Shown here piece after piece: positions 14,951 through 23,861 of a stretch of DNA of 41,483 nucleotides. The stretch comes from a virus: positions 1-41,483 of IMG/VR virus record IMGVR_UViG_3300036830_000163. The stretch is one strand, 5' to 3'. A program made the position numbers and the translations under genes. The notes beneath the pieces are model-generated. The model made no database searches, had not been told where the DNA came from, and saw only the letters and a list, made by a program, of their open reading frames with translations. Each line of letters begins with the position of its first letter. The stretch's first letter is position 1.

Positions 14951-15090
14951 ATTTTGATCCCGCAATCGGCGCACCGCCAAACGTAACCGTTAAATACCGA
15001 CTTCGGATGATTGCACTCCGACTGCATGCGAGCGTAGCCACGGAAGAGGTTTAGGAATTGAAGGCTGGACGGTTTTTCCGCTGGAACCAT
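14929..15090 (-). CDS. Inserted zinc-ribbon protein, 53 aa
   Basis: Contains the Cys/His set C26-N-H28 ... C40-A-D-C43, likely one zinc ribbon. It starts at ATG 15090 overlapping the upstream stop and ends in the same EEGEQ stop as its upstream neighbour, because the 22-bp repeat encodes it. The ORF is therefore framed by a perfect repeat at its start and its end, indicating gain by duplication. Function unknown. Confidence 0.6.
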   Translation of the reverse strand: MVPAEKPSSLQFLNLFRGYARMQSECNHPKSVFNGYVWRCADCGIKMKEEGEQ

Positions 15091-15111
15091 CACTGTTCGC
15101 CCTCCTCTTTC
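15090..15111. repeat. 22-bp direct repeat, copy B
   Basis: Second copy of 14929-14950, 161 bp away; encodes the end of 15090-16988 and the ribosome site of 14929-15090. Confidence 0.9.
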
Positions 15112-16988
15112 TTCCCCGACTCCATGCGCTGAATCATCGTTCCCAGCATCGGCCCATAACGCTCCGGCCGCGCCCCACTGTCGATCGCGTAAGTCAGGTA
15201 GTTCCCGATCTTCGGATTGGCCGCCACCGCCCGCATCACCTTCTGCCAAGCCTGCCCTGCCGCAAACCCGCCCGCCGCGCCCACTTCCCAGGGCAACCCC
15301 GCCTGGTGCGCCACATAGCCGCCCAGCGCCGCCGTGCTCATGTGGGGAACCAGATAACGCACCACCGGTTCCACCGCCGCCCCAAACTTCGCCCGGTTGG
15401 CATTGGTGCGGTTCAACTCGGCAATCCGTTCCAGATTGTCCAGCCGCCCCGGCCCCAGTAGCGTGTCCAGTCCTTTCCGCCCCATCTGCCGCTGCAAGCG
15501 CTGCAAGCCACTCATCAGCCGGTTACCATCGAAACCGCGGTAGGCGTTCGCCCGGTTGCTCGATCCCGGCAAGCCGCTCCAGCTGGCGTCGAGCGTGTTG
15601 CCCACCTCGCGCAGCGCATAACTGCGGCGGAAGGCCATACGCGCCGCCTGAATCTCGGGGGCGCTCAGCTTGCCGTGGCTGTCGTCGATCATCTTCTCGA
15701 TGGCATCGCGCGCGTCAGTCACCCGCTGCGCTGCCGCCGTCCGGTCGGCCCCGGTCGCCTGCCAGTAGGATTTCTGCGCCTGTTTCAGTTTGTTGTTCGC
15801 ATCTTTGAAACCGCCCGTCACCTTATCCGCGCGCTGGTAAATCCCCTGCGCCTGCTCTTCCACCAGGTCGGCCGCCCCGGTAAAGTCATGCACGCGGTCT
15901 AACTGCTCGCCTACATTAATTTTAGGGGCTGTCTGAATTTCCTCGGAAGCGCCGGTCTTGAGTCGCTGGGCTTCCTTGGCCCAGTCCGACACCGATCCCT
16001 CCGGAAGGCTGGCCTTCGCCTGCTGGAAGAATTTATTGTCCGCGTCGGTCGCCGCCTGCGATCCCACCGTCTGCGGCTCCCGCGCGGTATTGATATCGTC
16101 GAGCGCCGGGCGCGCCGTCTCCTGCGCCGTCTCGCGATATACTTTTTGCCCCGCCGCCTGCTCCGGCGTGGGCTTAATGTCGGTCGCCCCGCGCGGCACC
16201 GGCACCTCCACCCCGCCAATCTTCTCTATCGCTGGAGTTACATAGCGCAGTCCCGCCTTGGCCAGCGCCGCCGCGCCCTCGATGCTGAAGCCGGTTACTC
16301 CGGCAATCTTTGCCGCCTCCGCCGCCGCGTCTTCATCCCCGCCAGTCTTCACGTAAGTCTGGCCGCCGGTAATCGCCGCCTGCTTGGCCGCCGAAACGCC
16401 CAGGTGCAGCAACTTGGCGATGCGCGGATACCTCTCCAGCATCTGCGCCAATTGCGCCGCGCCTTTCATTCCTTCCACGCCTTTGCCGGCCTTGCCCAGC
16501 ATTCCCAGCAACTCTTCGCCGCCAAAAAACTCCCCCACGTTCTCGCCGATATTGCCCACTGCCTGTCCCACGCCCTTGGTTTCGAGCAAGCCCTTGGTGC
16601 CCCCAAAGTCGCTCTCATCCACGTCGGCATAGCGGCCGCCAATCTTGTTCAACCCATGCCGGATGAGGTTGTCGAGCCCCAGCAGCGAGGTGCCCACGCC
16701 CTTGGCGGCGCCGATGGTGGTGTTAGGCAGGAATTGCGCCACATCGTCGATTGCCTGCGCCGCCGGATTGTCGGAAAGCCACTGCGCGGAATGTGACTGC
16801 GCCTGCACCATGTTCATGGTGTCAGAGATTTTCTGGTCGTACCCGGCGGGGTTGCCCGACGCGGAAGCGGGCACCGGGTTCCCCGATGCGTCCCAGGCGC
16901 TGGGCGCGCCAGCGCTCGGCGCCGCCGGCGGAGCCGCAGGCACCGGAGCGCCACTCGCATCCCACGCCGTTACTGGGGCAGTTGCCAT
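15090..16988 (-). CDS. Large internal virion / DNA-ejection-type protein
   Basis: 632 aa with two N-terminal AWDASG(A/N)PVPA repeats, a common lead-in of phage internal virion proteins. Residues about 85-270 are glycine-rich helices with weak hydrophobic stretches (KGVGTSLLGLDNLIRHGLN, GENVGEFFGGEELLGMLG) that could insert in membrane. The middle is a coiled-coil-rich acidic region and the C-terminus a helical basic domain. Short-tailed phages use such proteins to build the channel for DNA entry. ATG 16988 is preferred over GTG 17009, which reads into the upstream gene; neither has a strong ribosome site. Confidence 0.6.
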   Translation of the reverse strand: MATAPVTAWDASGAPVPAAPPAAPSAGAPSAWDASGNPVPASASGNPAGYDQKISDTMNMVQAQSHSAQWLSDNPAAQAIDDVAQFLPNTTIGAAKGVGTSLLGLDNLIRHGLNKIGGRYADVDESDFGGTKGLLETKGVGQAVGNIGENVGEFFGGEELLGMLGKAGKGVEGMKGAAQLAQMLERYPRIAKLLHLGVSAAKQAAITGGQTYVKTGGDEDAAAEAAKIAGVTGFSIEGAAALAKAGLRYVTPAIEKIGGVEVPVPRGATDIKPTPEQAAGQKVYRETAQETARPALDDINTAREPQTVGSQAATDADNKFFQQAKASLPEGSVSDWAKEAQRLKTGASEEIQTAPKINVGEQLDRVHDFTGAADLVEEQAQGIYQRADKVTGGFKDANNKLKQAQKSYWQATGADRTAAAQRVTDARDAIEKMIDDSHGKLSAPEIQAARMAFRRSYALREVGNTLDASWSGLPGSSNRANAYRGFDGNRLMSGLQRLQRQMGRKGLDTLLGPGRLDNLERIAELNRTNANRAKFGAAVEPVVRYLVPHMSTAALGGYVAHQAGLPWEVGAAGGFAAGQAWQKVMRAVAANPKIGNYLTYAIDSGARPERYGPMLGTMIQRMESGKKEEGEQ

Positions 16989-18832
16989 TGTTTTGCGTTC
17001 GGGTTCCACACCGCTTGCGCCGGCACCCCAGCCGGCCGCTGCGGAGCCGCCGCCTCGGTCTGCGCCTGCGGCGAATACGATTCTCCGTACCGTTGCTGGA
17101 TATAACGATTATTGCGCGCCATCTGCTGCTTCGCCCGCCCGAGAATTTCCTTGGCCGTCGCCGCCGCGCCCTTCAAGTTGCCGAGCGTGGCATCCTTGCC
17201 GAACTGGCCTTGAGCGGTTTTCAGCTTCAAATCGCTTTCGCCGCCGCCCAGCAGCGGATTGCCAATCAGCGTCCCCATTGCCGTCTGCGTATCGCTCAGC
17301 GCCTGATAGAAACGCTTCGCTGCATCGTTTCCCAGGGTGCGCTTCATCCATTGGCCGACGGTATTCACCGGGGCAGTGTCATCGTTCATCCCGGCTTTTT
17401 TGGCCAGATCGAGCACTTGATCGAGTTGGCCGGGGATGTCCGGCGTCCCCACCATGCGATCGATGCCGGTCAAAAACGCCTGCGTCTTAGGGGATTCCGC
17501 AAATTTCGCTTCCTGCCGAATCAGTTCCGGGCTATAAGGCAGCCCGAAATGCTGCCGTGAATAAGCATCGGCTCCGGCGGTATAGAAATCGGCGCCACGC
17601 TGTCCCTTTGAAGTGCGCAGGGGAATGTCTTTGCCGATCAGATAGGTGCCATTGGCCAGACCTTGTTTGATATTTTCATCAACTTTTGCCTGGTCAGCAT
17701 CTCCCGCCGCTCCGATTGCCCTGGTCTGCGCCGCATCGGCGTCGGCTTTCCCGGCCTCGGCGCGGGCTTTCACGGTATTGGCTTTAGCTTCGCCGGTCTG
17801 CGCCTTGCGCAACTCTTCCTGCGCGGCTTTATCCTTGACGTCGGCCTGGTCTTTGTTCCATTTATCGTACTTGGCCAGCGCCGCATTGTTGATGTCGTCC
17901 TGCTGCTTATGGGTGGTCGGCGAGGTCAGAGTGCGCGGCACCAGCCGCGGCGCATCGCCGGGCTTCTCCCCGGGCATGAAGTCCATCACCCGCGAGCCTT
18001 CCGGAACCAGCTGGTCGTTGATTCCCGGAGTGCGCAGGAAAACGTGGATCCCCTGCCGCTCGCCGTTCTCATCCAACTCCGGCACTAGATGGATATTGCC
18101 GCTATACACATTCTTCCAGAAGTCGGGGTCCTGCTGCTGCACCTTGGACAAGTCCAGCGGGTCTTTATAAGTGCCGAGGTCGGCGGAGCCCAAGGCGTGC
18201 TCGCGATCGATCTGCTCCTGTGAAAACCTGACATCTTCCTGGGTGGCCTGCACTTTCATGCGCGAGAGCGCGAATTCGCTGGCCGCCACGTCGTGCTGTA
18301 GCTTCACGCTGTTGAACTTGTCGAGCGTGGCCTGCCGTACTTGCTGCTGCTGGTCTTTGGTTTGCTGCGCGCGCCGGTCTTGGTCCTGCTGTCCGGCGTT
18401 AATCCCTGCCAGCGCCGCGTTGCCCGCGTTGCCGCGCCCGCGCCCCGCCGCCAACCCCGCCGCCGCGCCGTGGGCGACCGTCCCGGCAATGCGCAGCCAC
18501 TGCTGCCCCTTGGTCGGGTGCTCATGCTGGATGTATTTATTGCCGTCGTTGTCGGTATAGACCTTAGTCGAATCGGTCCCGGCAATGGCATCGCGGATCT
18601 GATCGACAATGCCCGCCAGGCCAGTCCGCCGCGAAGGCTGAATCACCACCGGCTGGTCGACCGCAGTAACCGCAGGCGTAACCGCCGGGGCACTAGAAGG
18701 CGTATTCGCGGCCGGAGCCGAGCCTACCTCCCCGCCGCCCGCGCCGCCTTGCTCGCCGGTAAAGTTCGGCGGAGCCGCCGGAGGCGGAAGGGGAGGAGTC
18801 GCGGTATCGGGAGTCGTTGTTGCCGGATCCAT
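16970..18832 (-). CDS. Large internal virion-type protein with Pro-rich N-terminus
   Basis: 620 aa. Residues 1-70 are Pro/Thr/Ala-rich and start MDPATTTPDTATPP; a Gly-rich segment (GTVAHGAAAGLAAGRGRG) follows. Residues about 140-220 and 310-380 are Gln/Lys/Glu-rich coiled coils. It shares style and position with 15090-16988, so the two are probably internal proteins ejected with the DNA. The N-terminal coding sequence is copied at the start of 18845-19204. No ribosome site is evident at ATG 18832. Confidence 0.6.
   Translation of the reverse strand: MDPATTTPDTATPPLPPPAAPPNFTGEQGGAGGGEVGSAPAANTPSSAPAVTPAVTAVDQPVVIQPSRRTGLAGIVDQIRDAIAGTDSTKVYTDNDGNKYIQHEHPTKGQQWLRIAGTVAHGAAAGLAAGRGRGNAGNAALAGINAGQQDQDRRAQQTKDQQQQVRQATLDKFNSVKLQHDVAASEFALSRMKVQATQEDVRFSQEQIDREHALGSADLGTYKDPLDLSKVQQQDPDFWKNVYSGNIHLVPELDENGERQGIHVFLRTPGINDQLVPEGSRVMDFMPGEKPGDAPRLVPRTLTSPTTHKQQDDINNAALAKYDKWNKDQADVKDKAAQEELRKAQTGEAKANTVKARAEAGKADADAAQTRAIGAAGDADQAKVDENIKQGLANGTYLIGKDIPLRTSKGQRGADFYTAGADAYSRQHFGLPYSPELIRQEAKFAESPKTQAFLTGIDRMVGTPDIPGQLDQVLDLAKKAGMNDDTAPVNTVGQWMKRTLGNDAAKRFYQALSDTQTAMGTLIGNPLLGGGESDLKLKTAQGQFGKDATLGNLKGAAATAKEILGRAKQQMARNNRYIQQRYGESYSPQAQTEAAAPQRPAGVPAQAVWNPNAKQWQLPQ
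18795..18832. repeat. Imperfect ~38-bp repeat, copy A
   Basis: The first codons of 16970-18832 are duplicated at about 19167-19204 with roughly five differences in 37 bases, together with the A-rich context before the ATG. The upstream copy also contains a tandem 15-bp expansion of the ACTCCCGATACTGCG unit (ATPDT repeats). Confidence 0.8.
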
Positions 18833-18844
18833 ATTTCTAAACTT

Positions 18845-19204
18845 TCAGCACCCTTTCACAATCTCGACTCGTCCAGGGGAGAAAAACCCTGTACGTCCAA
18901 CCTTCCCGGCGTGGTCGAAAACAGTCCATTTATTTACTAAATGTTCTATGATCCCGAAATTTCCATTGCCATCGCCGAGCAACTCGCATGGCCTTGTTTC
19001 TCGTAATTTACGCAGTTTGGCCAGCATGAACGAGGGAGCATCCGCCTCAGACTTGATCCCCGCTTGCGCGAATTTTGCAACAATCTCCGCGGGGACGTCC
19101 TCATCCCCAAGCCTATTGATTTCCCACCACGTCCCCTCTAAGGAGATGTCAGGAGTCGCAGTATCGGGAGTCGCAGTATCGGGAGTCGCAGTTGTCGAAT
19201 CCAT
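18845..19204 (-). CDS. Inserted protein, 119 aa, with borrowed N-terminus
   Basis: After a Thr/Pro tandem N-terminus (three ATPDT units, clearly homologous to the start of 16970-18832) the protein has a compact domain: LEGTWWEINRLGDEDVPAEI, FMLAKLRKLRETRPCELLG, NKWTVFDHAGKVGRTGFF. The domain reads like a small ligand- or protein-binding fold but I do not recognise it. The body is AT-richer than its neighbours. It seems to have been added between 19217-19819 and 16970-18832 with duplication of the latter's start. Confidence 0.6.
   Translation of the reverse strand: MDSTTATPDTATPDTATPDISLEGTWWEINRLGDEDVPAEIVAKFAQAGIKSEADAPSFMLAKLRKLRETRPCELLGDGNGNFGIIEHLVNKWTVFDHAGKVGRTGFFSPGRVEIVKGC
19167..19204. 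repeat. Imperfect ~38-bp repeat, copy B
   Basis: Start region of 18845-19204, similar to 18795-18832; see copy A. The repeat spans the ATG and about 12 codons. Confidence 0.8.
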
Positions 19205-19216
19205 AATTTATTCGTT

Positions 19217-19819
19217 TTAAGGATGGGGTCCAGCCACCGCTCCGCCAATCGCCCCAGCCGCCCCAATTGCCGCGTTGATCCAGCTATTATCTTCCTCGGC
19301 AATCTCATTTGCGGTGGTCGCCGCCGCTGTGCCTGCCCCGGTCGCGCCGCTTTCAAACGCCTCTGGATTGTACTGCCCGCTTACCGCCAGTTCGGCGTTG
19401 GTGGCCGACTCGAAATTCTGGTTGCCCTGCGCGTAATCCGACTGCTTGATCTGTAGCTCCTGGCCCGATTCCTGCTCCGCCGCCGAGCCCAGCAACTCAC
19501 CCTGCAACTCTTCCTGCGCCCCGGTACGCAGCGGGGTATCGCCGCTTTCCGCCGCCTGCTGCTCGTTCAGCACCTTCGAGGCATTGCGGTAGTTGGTGGC
19601 GGTGCCTTCGACCGCCTGCGCGTTCAAGGCTTCCAGTTCCTCCGGGGAATAGCCTTCCTGGTTTGGCCCCGCCGCCAGAATCGGGTCATAGACACTCTTC
19701 ACCGAAGCCAGCAGTCCCTGGTCTTCGCCAAAGGTTTCCGTCGCCTGCTGGGTGGCAGTCTGGTAGAAGGCCGCCTGCTCCCCTTCGAGTTGGGTCTGCT
19801 GACTACTCGCGCCGCACAT
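19217..19819 (-). CDS. Internal virion-type protein, 200 aa
   Basis: Opens MCGASSQQTQLEGEQAAFYQ and continues as a Gln/Ala/Glu-rich helix with TFGEDQGLLASVKSVYDPIL and AAGPNQEGYSPEE. This opening is typical of a small virion protein family found with internal virion genes in many environmental phages. The C-terminus is a Gly/Ala-rich possible membrane segment (INAAIGAAGAIGGAVAG). Likely part of the DNA-ejection set with the two larger neighbours. Confidence 0.65.
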   Translation of the reverse strand: MCGASSQQTQLEGEQAAFYQTATQQATETFGEDQGLLASVKSVYDPILAAGPNQEGYSPEELEALNAQAVEGTATNYRNASKVLNEQQAAESGDTPLRTGAQEELQGELLGSAAEQESGQELQIKQSDYAQGNQNFESATNAELAVSGQYNPEAFESGATGAGTAAATTANEIAEEDNSWINAAIGAAGAIGGAVAGPHP

Positions 19820-19823
19820 TTTT

Positions 19824-20345
19824 TTAGTTCCCGATCTTTTTCACCAGCCGTTCGCCACAGCCATTCTGCTGTCCCGCTGCCGTGAAGCCCAGCCGTTTTA
19901 CCGCAAACCGGACCAGCGCCGGATTTTTGCTGGTGAAGAATACCTCAGTTACCCGTCGCGACACCAGCGCTCTTTCTATCCACAGCAACCCCAGCCGCAA
20001 ACCGCGCATCACCCGCGCCCGCCGCACCGCCTCTTCCGCCCGCCCCGCCAGCGGCGGCGAGAACTGGATATGCAACTCCGCCGCATCCGGATTGGCCACC
20101 AGTTTGCCGCCGTGAGAGTCGGGCTTTACCGCATAGCACACCCGTGCCATCTTGAAGAAAAACAGCGCCCCCAGCCGGTCTTCGAGCAGGTAACACTCCA
20201 CCCCGGCGCCCTTTTCGAACCAGAAGGCATAGCCGGTCGAGTCGCGATGGTACGGATCGGCCAGCGTCCAGTCCCGCGCCATCACCGCATGCCGCAGCGG
20301 GTCGGCGGAGCGCAAGGTGAAACCGTTGAACATGAAGTTCGCCAT
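19824..20345 (-). CDS. GNAT acetyltransferase-like protein
   Basis: 173 aa with the layout of phage GNAT-fold proteins: FWFEKGAGVECYLLEDRLGA, ALFFFKMARVCYAV, then LGLLWIERALVSRRVTEVFF and the family ending TSKNPALVRFAVKRLGFTAA. The acetyl-CoA loop (R/Q-x-x-G-x-G/A) is not obvious. Proteins of this type are common between tail and internal virion genes in short-tailed phages; substrate unknown. Confidence 0.6.
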   Translation of the reverse strand: MANFMFNGFTLRSADPLRHAVMARDWTLADPYHRDSTGYAFWFEKGAGVECYLLEDRLGALFFFKMARVCYAVKPDSHGGKLVANPDAAELHIQFSPPLAGRAEEAVRRARVMRGLRLGLLWIERALVSRRVTEVFFTSKNPALVRFAVKRLGFTAAGQQNGCGERLVKKIGN

Positions 20346-20348
20346 GAC

Positions 20349-20645
20349 TTATAAAATCGGCCCGGTTGCGCGCGGATGGTAGAGGTGACTAATATCTTTA
20401 GTTTCAACCTTGTCCTCGCGAATCATCTCCCGCAACCCGACCGTGTCCACTTTCAATTGCTTCGCCACCCGCCAGAAAGTGTTGCGGTGCTGCTCCGCCT
20501 GCCGGGCGGCGCAGCTGATATTGCCACGGTTCGCGGCCAGGAATTGCACAATCAAGGCCGCCTTGAATGTGGCGATGGCTTCGTTCATGTCGTAGCCGCC
20601 CTCCACGCACGTTTTCGCCAAATTATCAAACGCCGGTTCCTGCAT
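20349..20645 (-). CDS. Fis-type helix-turn-helix protein
   Basis: 98 aa with an HTH matching the Fis C-terminal family: AALIVQFLAANRGNISCAAR, then QAEQHRNTFWRVAKQLKV. This domain binds DNA and occurs in phage late-gene regulators. ATG 20645 is behind the GAGGGCGAA cassette. It lies inside the late operon, so it may tune late or host transcription. Confidence 0.75.
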   Translation of the reverse strand: MQEPAFDNLAKTCVEGGYDMNEAIATFKAALIVQFLAANRGNISCAARQAEQHRNTFWRVAKQLKVDTVGLREMIREDKVETKDISHLYHPRATGPIL

Positions 20646-20675
20646 CTTCGCCCTCCAAATTTACGCTGGCGCGGA

Positions 20676-20909
20676 CTATACCACCGCAATCCGCCGCGTC
20701 GGAAAATTTCTCGTGCCCCCATAAAACTGCCGGGTAATGCCGTCCACGTCGGTCGAGATCGAGGGCAGCGAACTGATCATCACCTGACTGCGCCGCAGGT
20801 TGGGAGCCTCGATCGGCGGATGCTGGATCAAGGGCGCAGCCGCCGCCGCCGGCGCCGGACGGTAACGCTCTTTGTCCAGCACAATCGCGCTATTTCTCAG
20901 ACTGGGCAT
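20676..20909 (-). CDS. Hypothetical protein, 77 aa
   Basis: Start at ATG 20909 with GGAGG at 6 nt; the longer open frame upstream overlaps the next gene in another frame. Product: MPSLRNSAIVLDKERYRPAP, an Ala-rich linker, then SQVMISSLPSISTDVDGITR and an Arg-rich end. Probably a small virion component; not recognised. Confidence 0.55.
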   Translation of the reverse strand: MPSLRNSAIVLDKERYRPAPAAAAAPLIQHPPIEAPNLRRSQVMISSLPSISTDVDGITRQFYGGTRNFPTRRIAVV

Positions 20910-21165
20910 GGGGCACCTCCTTCGTCGGCACGTCCACCTCCGCCACTTCCGCCGACAGCGCCCCGCCGCAGGTGCAGCACTTGCCAATCGGGGACTCCGG
21001 CCCCGGCGGGTAGATATAGAACTTCGAACTGCCGTCGAGCAGCCCCGCCAGCATTTGCGCATACTCCAGGCCTAACGCCAGCGATACACGCAGGATCTTG
21101 CCATGCTTCAGCGGATGGTTCGCGCAGCGCACGGTGATGCGAATTTCTGTTTGCTTTTTCGCCAT
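20890..21165 (-). CDS. Small zinc-binding phage protein, 91 aa
   Basis: N-terminal beta-strand domain (KQTEIRITVRCANHPLKHGK, LRVSLALGLEYAQMLAGLLD) with a C-terminal CCTCGG. With C14 and H17 these could form a zinc site. ATG 21165 directly overlaps the upstream stop. Function unknown. Confidence 0.6.
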   Translation of the reverse strand: MAKKQTEIRITVRCANHPLKHGKILRVSLALGLEYAQMLAGLLDGSSKFYIYPPGPESPIGKCCTCGGALSAEVAEVDVPTKEVPHAQSEK

Positions 21166-21353
21166 CAGAATAACCCCATCTGTTTCGCCGGCGGCTTCTG
21201 CTCGCCCTTGGCGTCATGCTCTTTTTCGAGCCGCGTCATGCACTCCAGGCACGGCCCCTTGCGCCCACCGTCGATGCGGTGCGCCGTCTCTTTCCCGCAC
21301 TTGCCGCAGTGGAACGGCGCCTGCACCGTGTTCTTGGTGAAGTGGTGCGTCAT
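21165..21353 (-). CDS. Zinc-ribbon protein, 62 aa
   Basis: C16-X2-C19 ... C35-X2-C38 is a clean zinc ribbon (FHCGKCGKETAH, GPCLECMTRLEKEHD). Similar four-Cys peptides are common in phage late operons, where they may bind nucleic acid. It overlaps the upstream gene by 4 nt. Confidence 0.7.
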   Translation of the reverse strand: MTHHFTKNTVQAPFHCGKCGKETAHRIDGGRKGPCLECMTRLEKEHDAKGEQKPPAKQMGLF

Positions 21354-23839
21354 TGCTGTTTCCTTTCCGCGTGTTTCGCCCCGTAAATGCTAAATTTCAG
21401 CAACTCATCCGCCGTCGCCTGGGTGCCATAGTCGATCTTCAGCTGGAAGTTGTCGCACTTCGGCGTGATCGAATTCTGCAGCGCCACATAACGGTCGCTG
21501 TACAGGGTCTGCGATTCTTCCAACTCCGGCGGATCGGTGCCGGTAATCTCCAACTCATCGAACGGCACCGTCGCCGTTGCCGCAATTTCGCCCAGCAGCA
21601 GGCTCACCTTGGGGCGCGTGCCGCCATACGCCGTGCTCTTCAGCCCAATGTGCGCGATCTCGGCAATCTCGCCCGATTCGCACAACACCACATTGCCGCG
21701 CACGTCCCAGCTGGGGTAGGCCACCGCCGCCCCGCTCGCCCAGTCGGTATTCACCGTCAAATCGCGATACAAAATCGGGCCACTCGCGGCCGGGCCAATC
21801 AGCAGCTGAAACACTCCCGGCGAAGTCTCGACCGACTGCACCGCGCTGGTGCCGCCCACAATCGCGCGCCGCGGGCTCCATACGTAACCGCTCTCGGGGC
21901 TCGCAATCGGCGACAGCCGGAACCAGCCCACCGCGCCATCGGCCACGTAAATCGCGGTGTCCCCCGATCCCGCCTCATGCCAGGTCACAAACCCGGAACC
22001 GGGCGAATAGAGCGCCTGCGAAATCCCGCCGGTCGTCACCTTGGCGAACTGGTCGCCGATCGGGAAACCCTGCTCCACATACCCGGCACTCGGGTCGAAC
22101 GACACAAACTTGCCGGTCGAGGTGAACATGTAGAAGGTCGAGCCAATCACCTCCCCCTCGTCGTAACTCAGAATCCCCACCCGCGCCATGTAGATCGTCG
22201 GCGGCAGGAACGGGCTCGCCTGGGTGCCGCTGCCAAAAATGGCGTACACGTTCGCGGTGCCGAAAATAAACAGCGTCGGGCCCTGGTTGGTCACCCCCGA
22301 GTAGAGCCGGATGGGCTGCTCCTCGAAGGGCGCAAAGTTTAATGGCGGGAAAGCCGAATTGCCGTTCGCCCCCGCCGGTTGCACGTCCGGCCCCGCGCTC
22401 CACACCACCAGGTTGCCGCTGATGCCGAATACCCGCCCCAGGTGGTACACCGGCGCTACCATTCCCGCCGGTGGCGGGTCGGCTTCATGGTTCACCGGCG
22501 CCAGGCTGAAGGAATTCAACTGCGTATCGAGCGCCGCGTCTTCTATGGTCGCGGTTACATTGGGGAAGGGGGAATTGGGCAGTTCCAGTAAGGTGTCGTC
22601 GGGGCCGCCATCGACGGTGCGGAAGACGCGAATCTGGTTGACCTGCGGGTCTAACGAAGCGGTTACATCGACATCGACGTGGTCCACGTTAGAGAAATCG
22701 CCGGTTGAGAGCGACGGCGGCGAGGCGGTCGAGCAACTCTGGTCGGCCGAGTTGCCGTAGCACTGCACGTAAATCCAGCCGCCCTGCGAAGTAGTCAGCG
22801 TGCCGCTGCCGGTAGGGGTAACGCTCGGGCCGGCCATGCCGTAAATCGTAACTCTTACGTTACGAACGCTGTAAACTCCAGCCCCCCCGAAAGCTCCCGC
22901 CACCGCCGCGACCGCCACCCCGAAGGTCGCGGAATTGACGCTGGCCGCGTCCCAGGCAGTACCCCACAACTCCGCCGATCCGCCAAAACTTAAGGCCGCC
23001 GCCGCGGCTCCGGCGGTGCGCACGGTCAGCGCATAGCCTACCGGGGTGCCGTTTTTCAGTAACTGCACCTTGAAGATATCTCCCGCGCCCGGCGCGATGC
23101 TGTCGATGTCCACCTGAATGCCGGAGATTATTTCAGTCGCGCCCACCGCGAAAGGGTAGGCCGCGCACAAGACGCTCTGCGTAGTCCCGTCCGCGCCCGC
23201 GATGCTGGCGGTCGCATAGGAAGTCGGCGAAGCCACATTGCCGGGATTGGTCCAGGCCACGCCGGTGCCCCCGGCATTCGCGCCACTGCCCGCTATGCTC
23301 GGCCCAAAGGCATTTTCGCCGCTGCCCGTAGGCTGCCAGTTGGCCGTGCCCCAGCCCATCGCGCCGTTCAGGTACTTCACCAGGTCGAGGCCATCGGCAA
23401 TGTACATAATGCCGCTCAGGCCCACAAAACGCGCCTTGCCCGCGCCCGCGCTCTTGCTGAACACGGTAGTTTTGCCGCCCGCGCTGGCATCGTAGATGTT
23501 GCCGTCCTGGCAATCGGCGATGGTGCGGATGACTTCGGCGGCGCCCTGAATGTACTTGAAGGCAAAATAAGAATTCACCGGCCCGAAGGTGCTGGCGTTC
23601 CACACCGAAGATCCCGGCGCCCGCGCGTCGGTCAGCCGCGAGGTGATTTCCCGGTTCAGGCCATCGATCAGCGAATCGAAGCGGCTGGCGGAATAAAACT
23701 TGCCAACGATATAAGGGACATCGGCATCGCGCAGGGGCGAGCGCTGCGTCCACAACCCGGTCATGGCGCGGTCCATCGAAAGCGTAGCGTACTCGCTCGG
23801 CTCCGATACCGCCCCCGCCGCTGTCAACGGATTCGCCAT
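21350..23839 (-). CDS. Large tail/stabilisation protein
   Basis: 829 aa beta-rich protein with repeated Gly/Ser strands, the kind of architecture (propeller or stacked beta) found in the tail tubular B or stabilisation proteins of short-tailed phages. Recognisable segments: SEYATLSMDRAMTGLWTQRS, RVFRTVDGGPDDTLLELPN, FIFGTANVYAIFG, YMARVGILSYDEGEVIGSTF. The DNA-conduit tail is built by this protein plus the two adaptors at 25072-27202. ATG 23839 follows GTAGATC, which also precedes the start of 23862-24119. Confidence 0.6.
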   Translation of the reverse strand: MANPLTAAGAVSEPSEYATLSMDRAMTGLWTQRSPLRDADVPYIVGKFYSASRFDSLIDGLNREITSRLTDARAPGSSVWNASTFGPVNSYFAFKYIQGAAEVIRTIADCQDGNIYDASAGGKTTVFSKSAGAGKARFVGLSGIMYIADGLDLVKYLNGAMGWGTANWQPTGSGENAFGPSIAGSGANAGGTGVAWTNPGNVASPTSYATASIAGADGTTQSVLCAAYPFAVGATEIISGIQVDIDSIAPGAGDIFKVQLLKNGTPVGYALTVRTAGAAAAALSFGGSAELWGTAWDAASVNSATFGVAVAAVAGAFGGAGVYSVRNVRVTIYGMAGPSVTPTGSGTLTTSQGGWIYVQCYGNSADQSCSTASPPSLSTGDFSNVDHVDVDVTASLDPQVNQIRVFRTVDGGPDDTLLELPNSPFPNVTATIEDAALDTQLNSFSLAPVNHEADPPPAGMVAPVYHLGRVFGISGNLVVWSAGPDVQPAGANGNSAFPPLNFAPFEEQPIRLYSGVTNQGPTLFIFGTANVYAIFGSGTQASPFLPPTIYMARVGILSYDEGEVIGSTFYMFTSTGKFVSFDPSAGYVEQGFPIGDQFAKVTTGGISQALYSPGSGFVTWHEAGSGDTAIYVADGAVGWFRLSPIASPESGYVWSPRRAIVGGTSAVQSVETSPGVFQLLIGPAASGPILYRDLTVNTDWASGAAVAYPSWDVRGNVVLCESGEIAEIAHIGLKSTAYGGTRPKVSLLLGEIAATATVPFDELEITGTDPPELEESQTLYSDRYVALQNSITPKCDNFQLKIDYGTQATADELLKFSIYGAKHAERKQQ

Positions 23840-23861
23840 GATCTACCGCCCTTTCTGGGAC

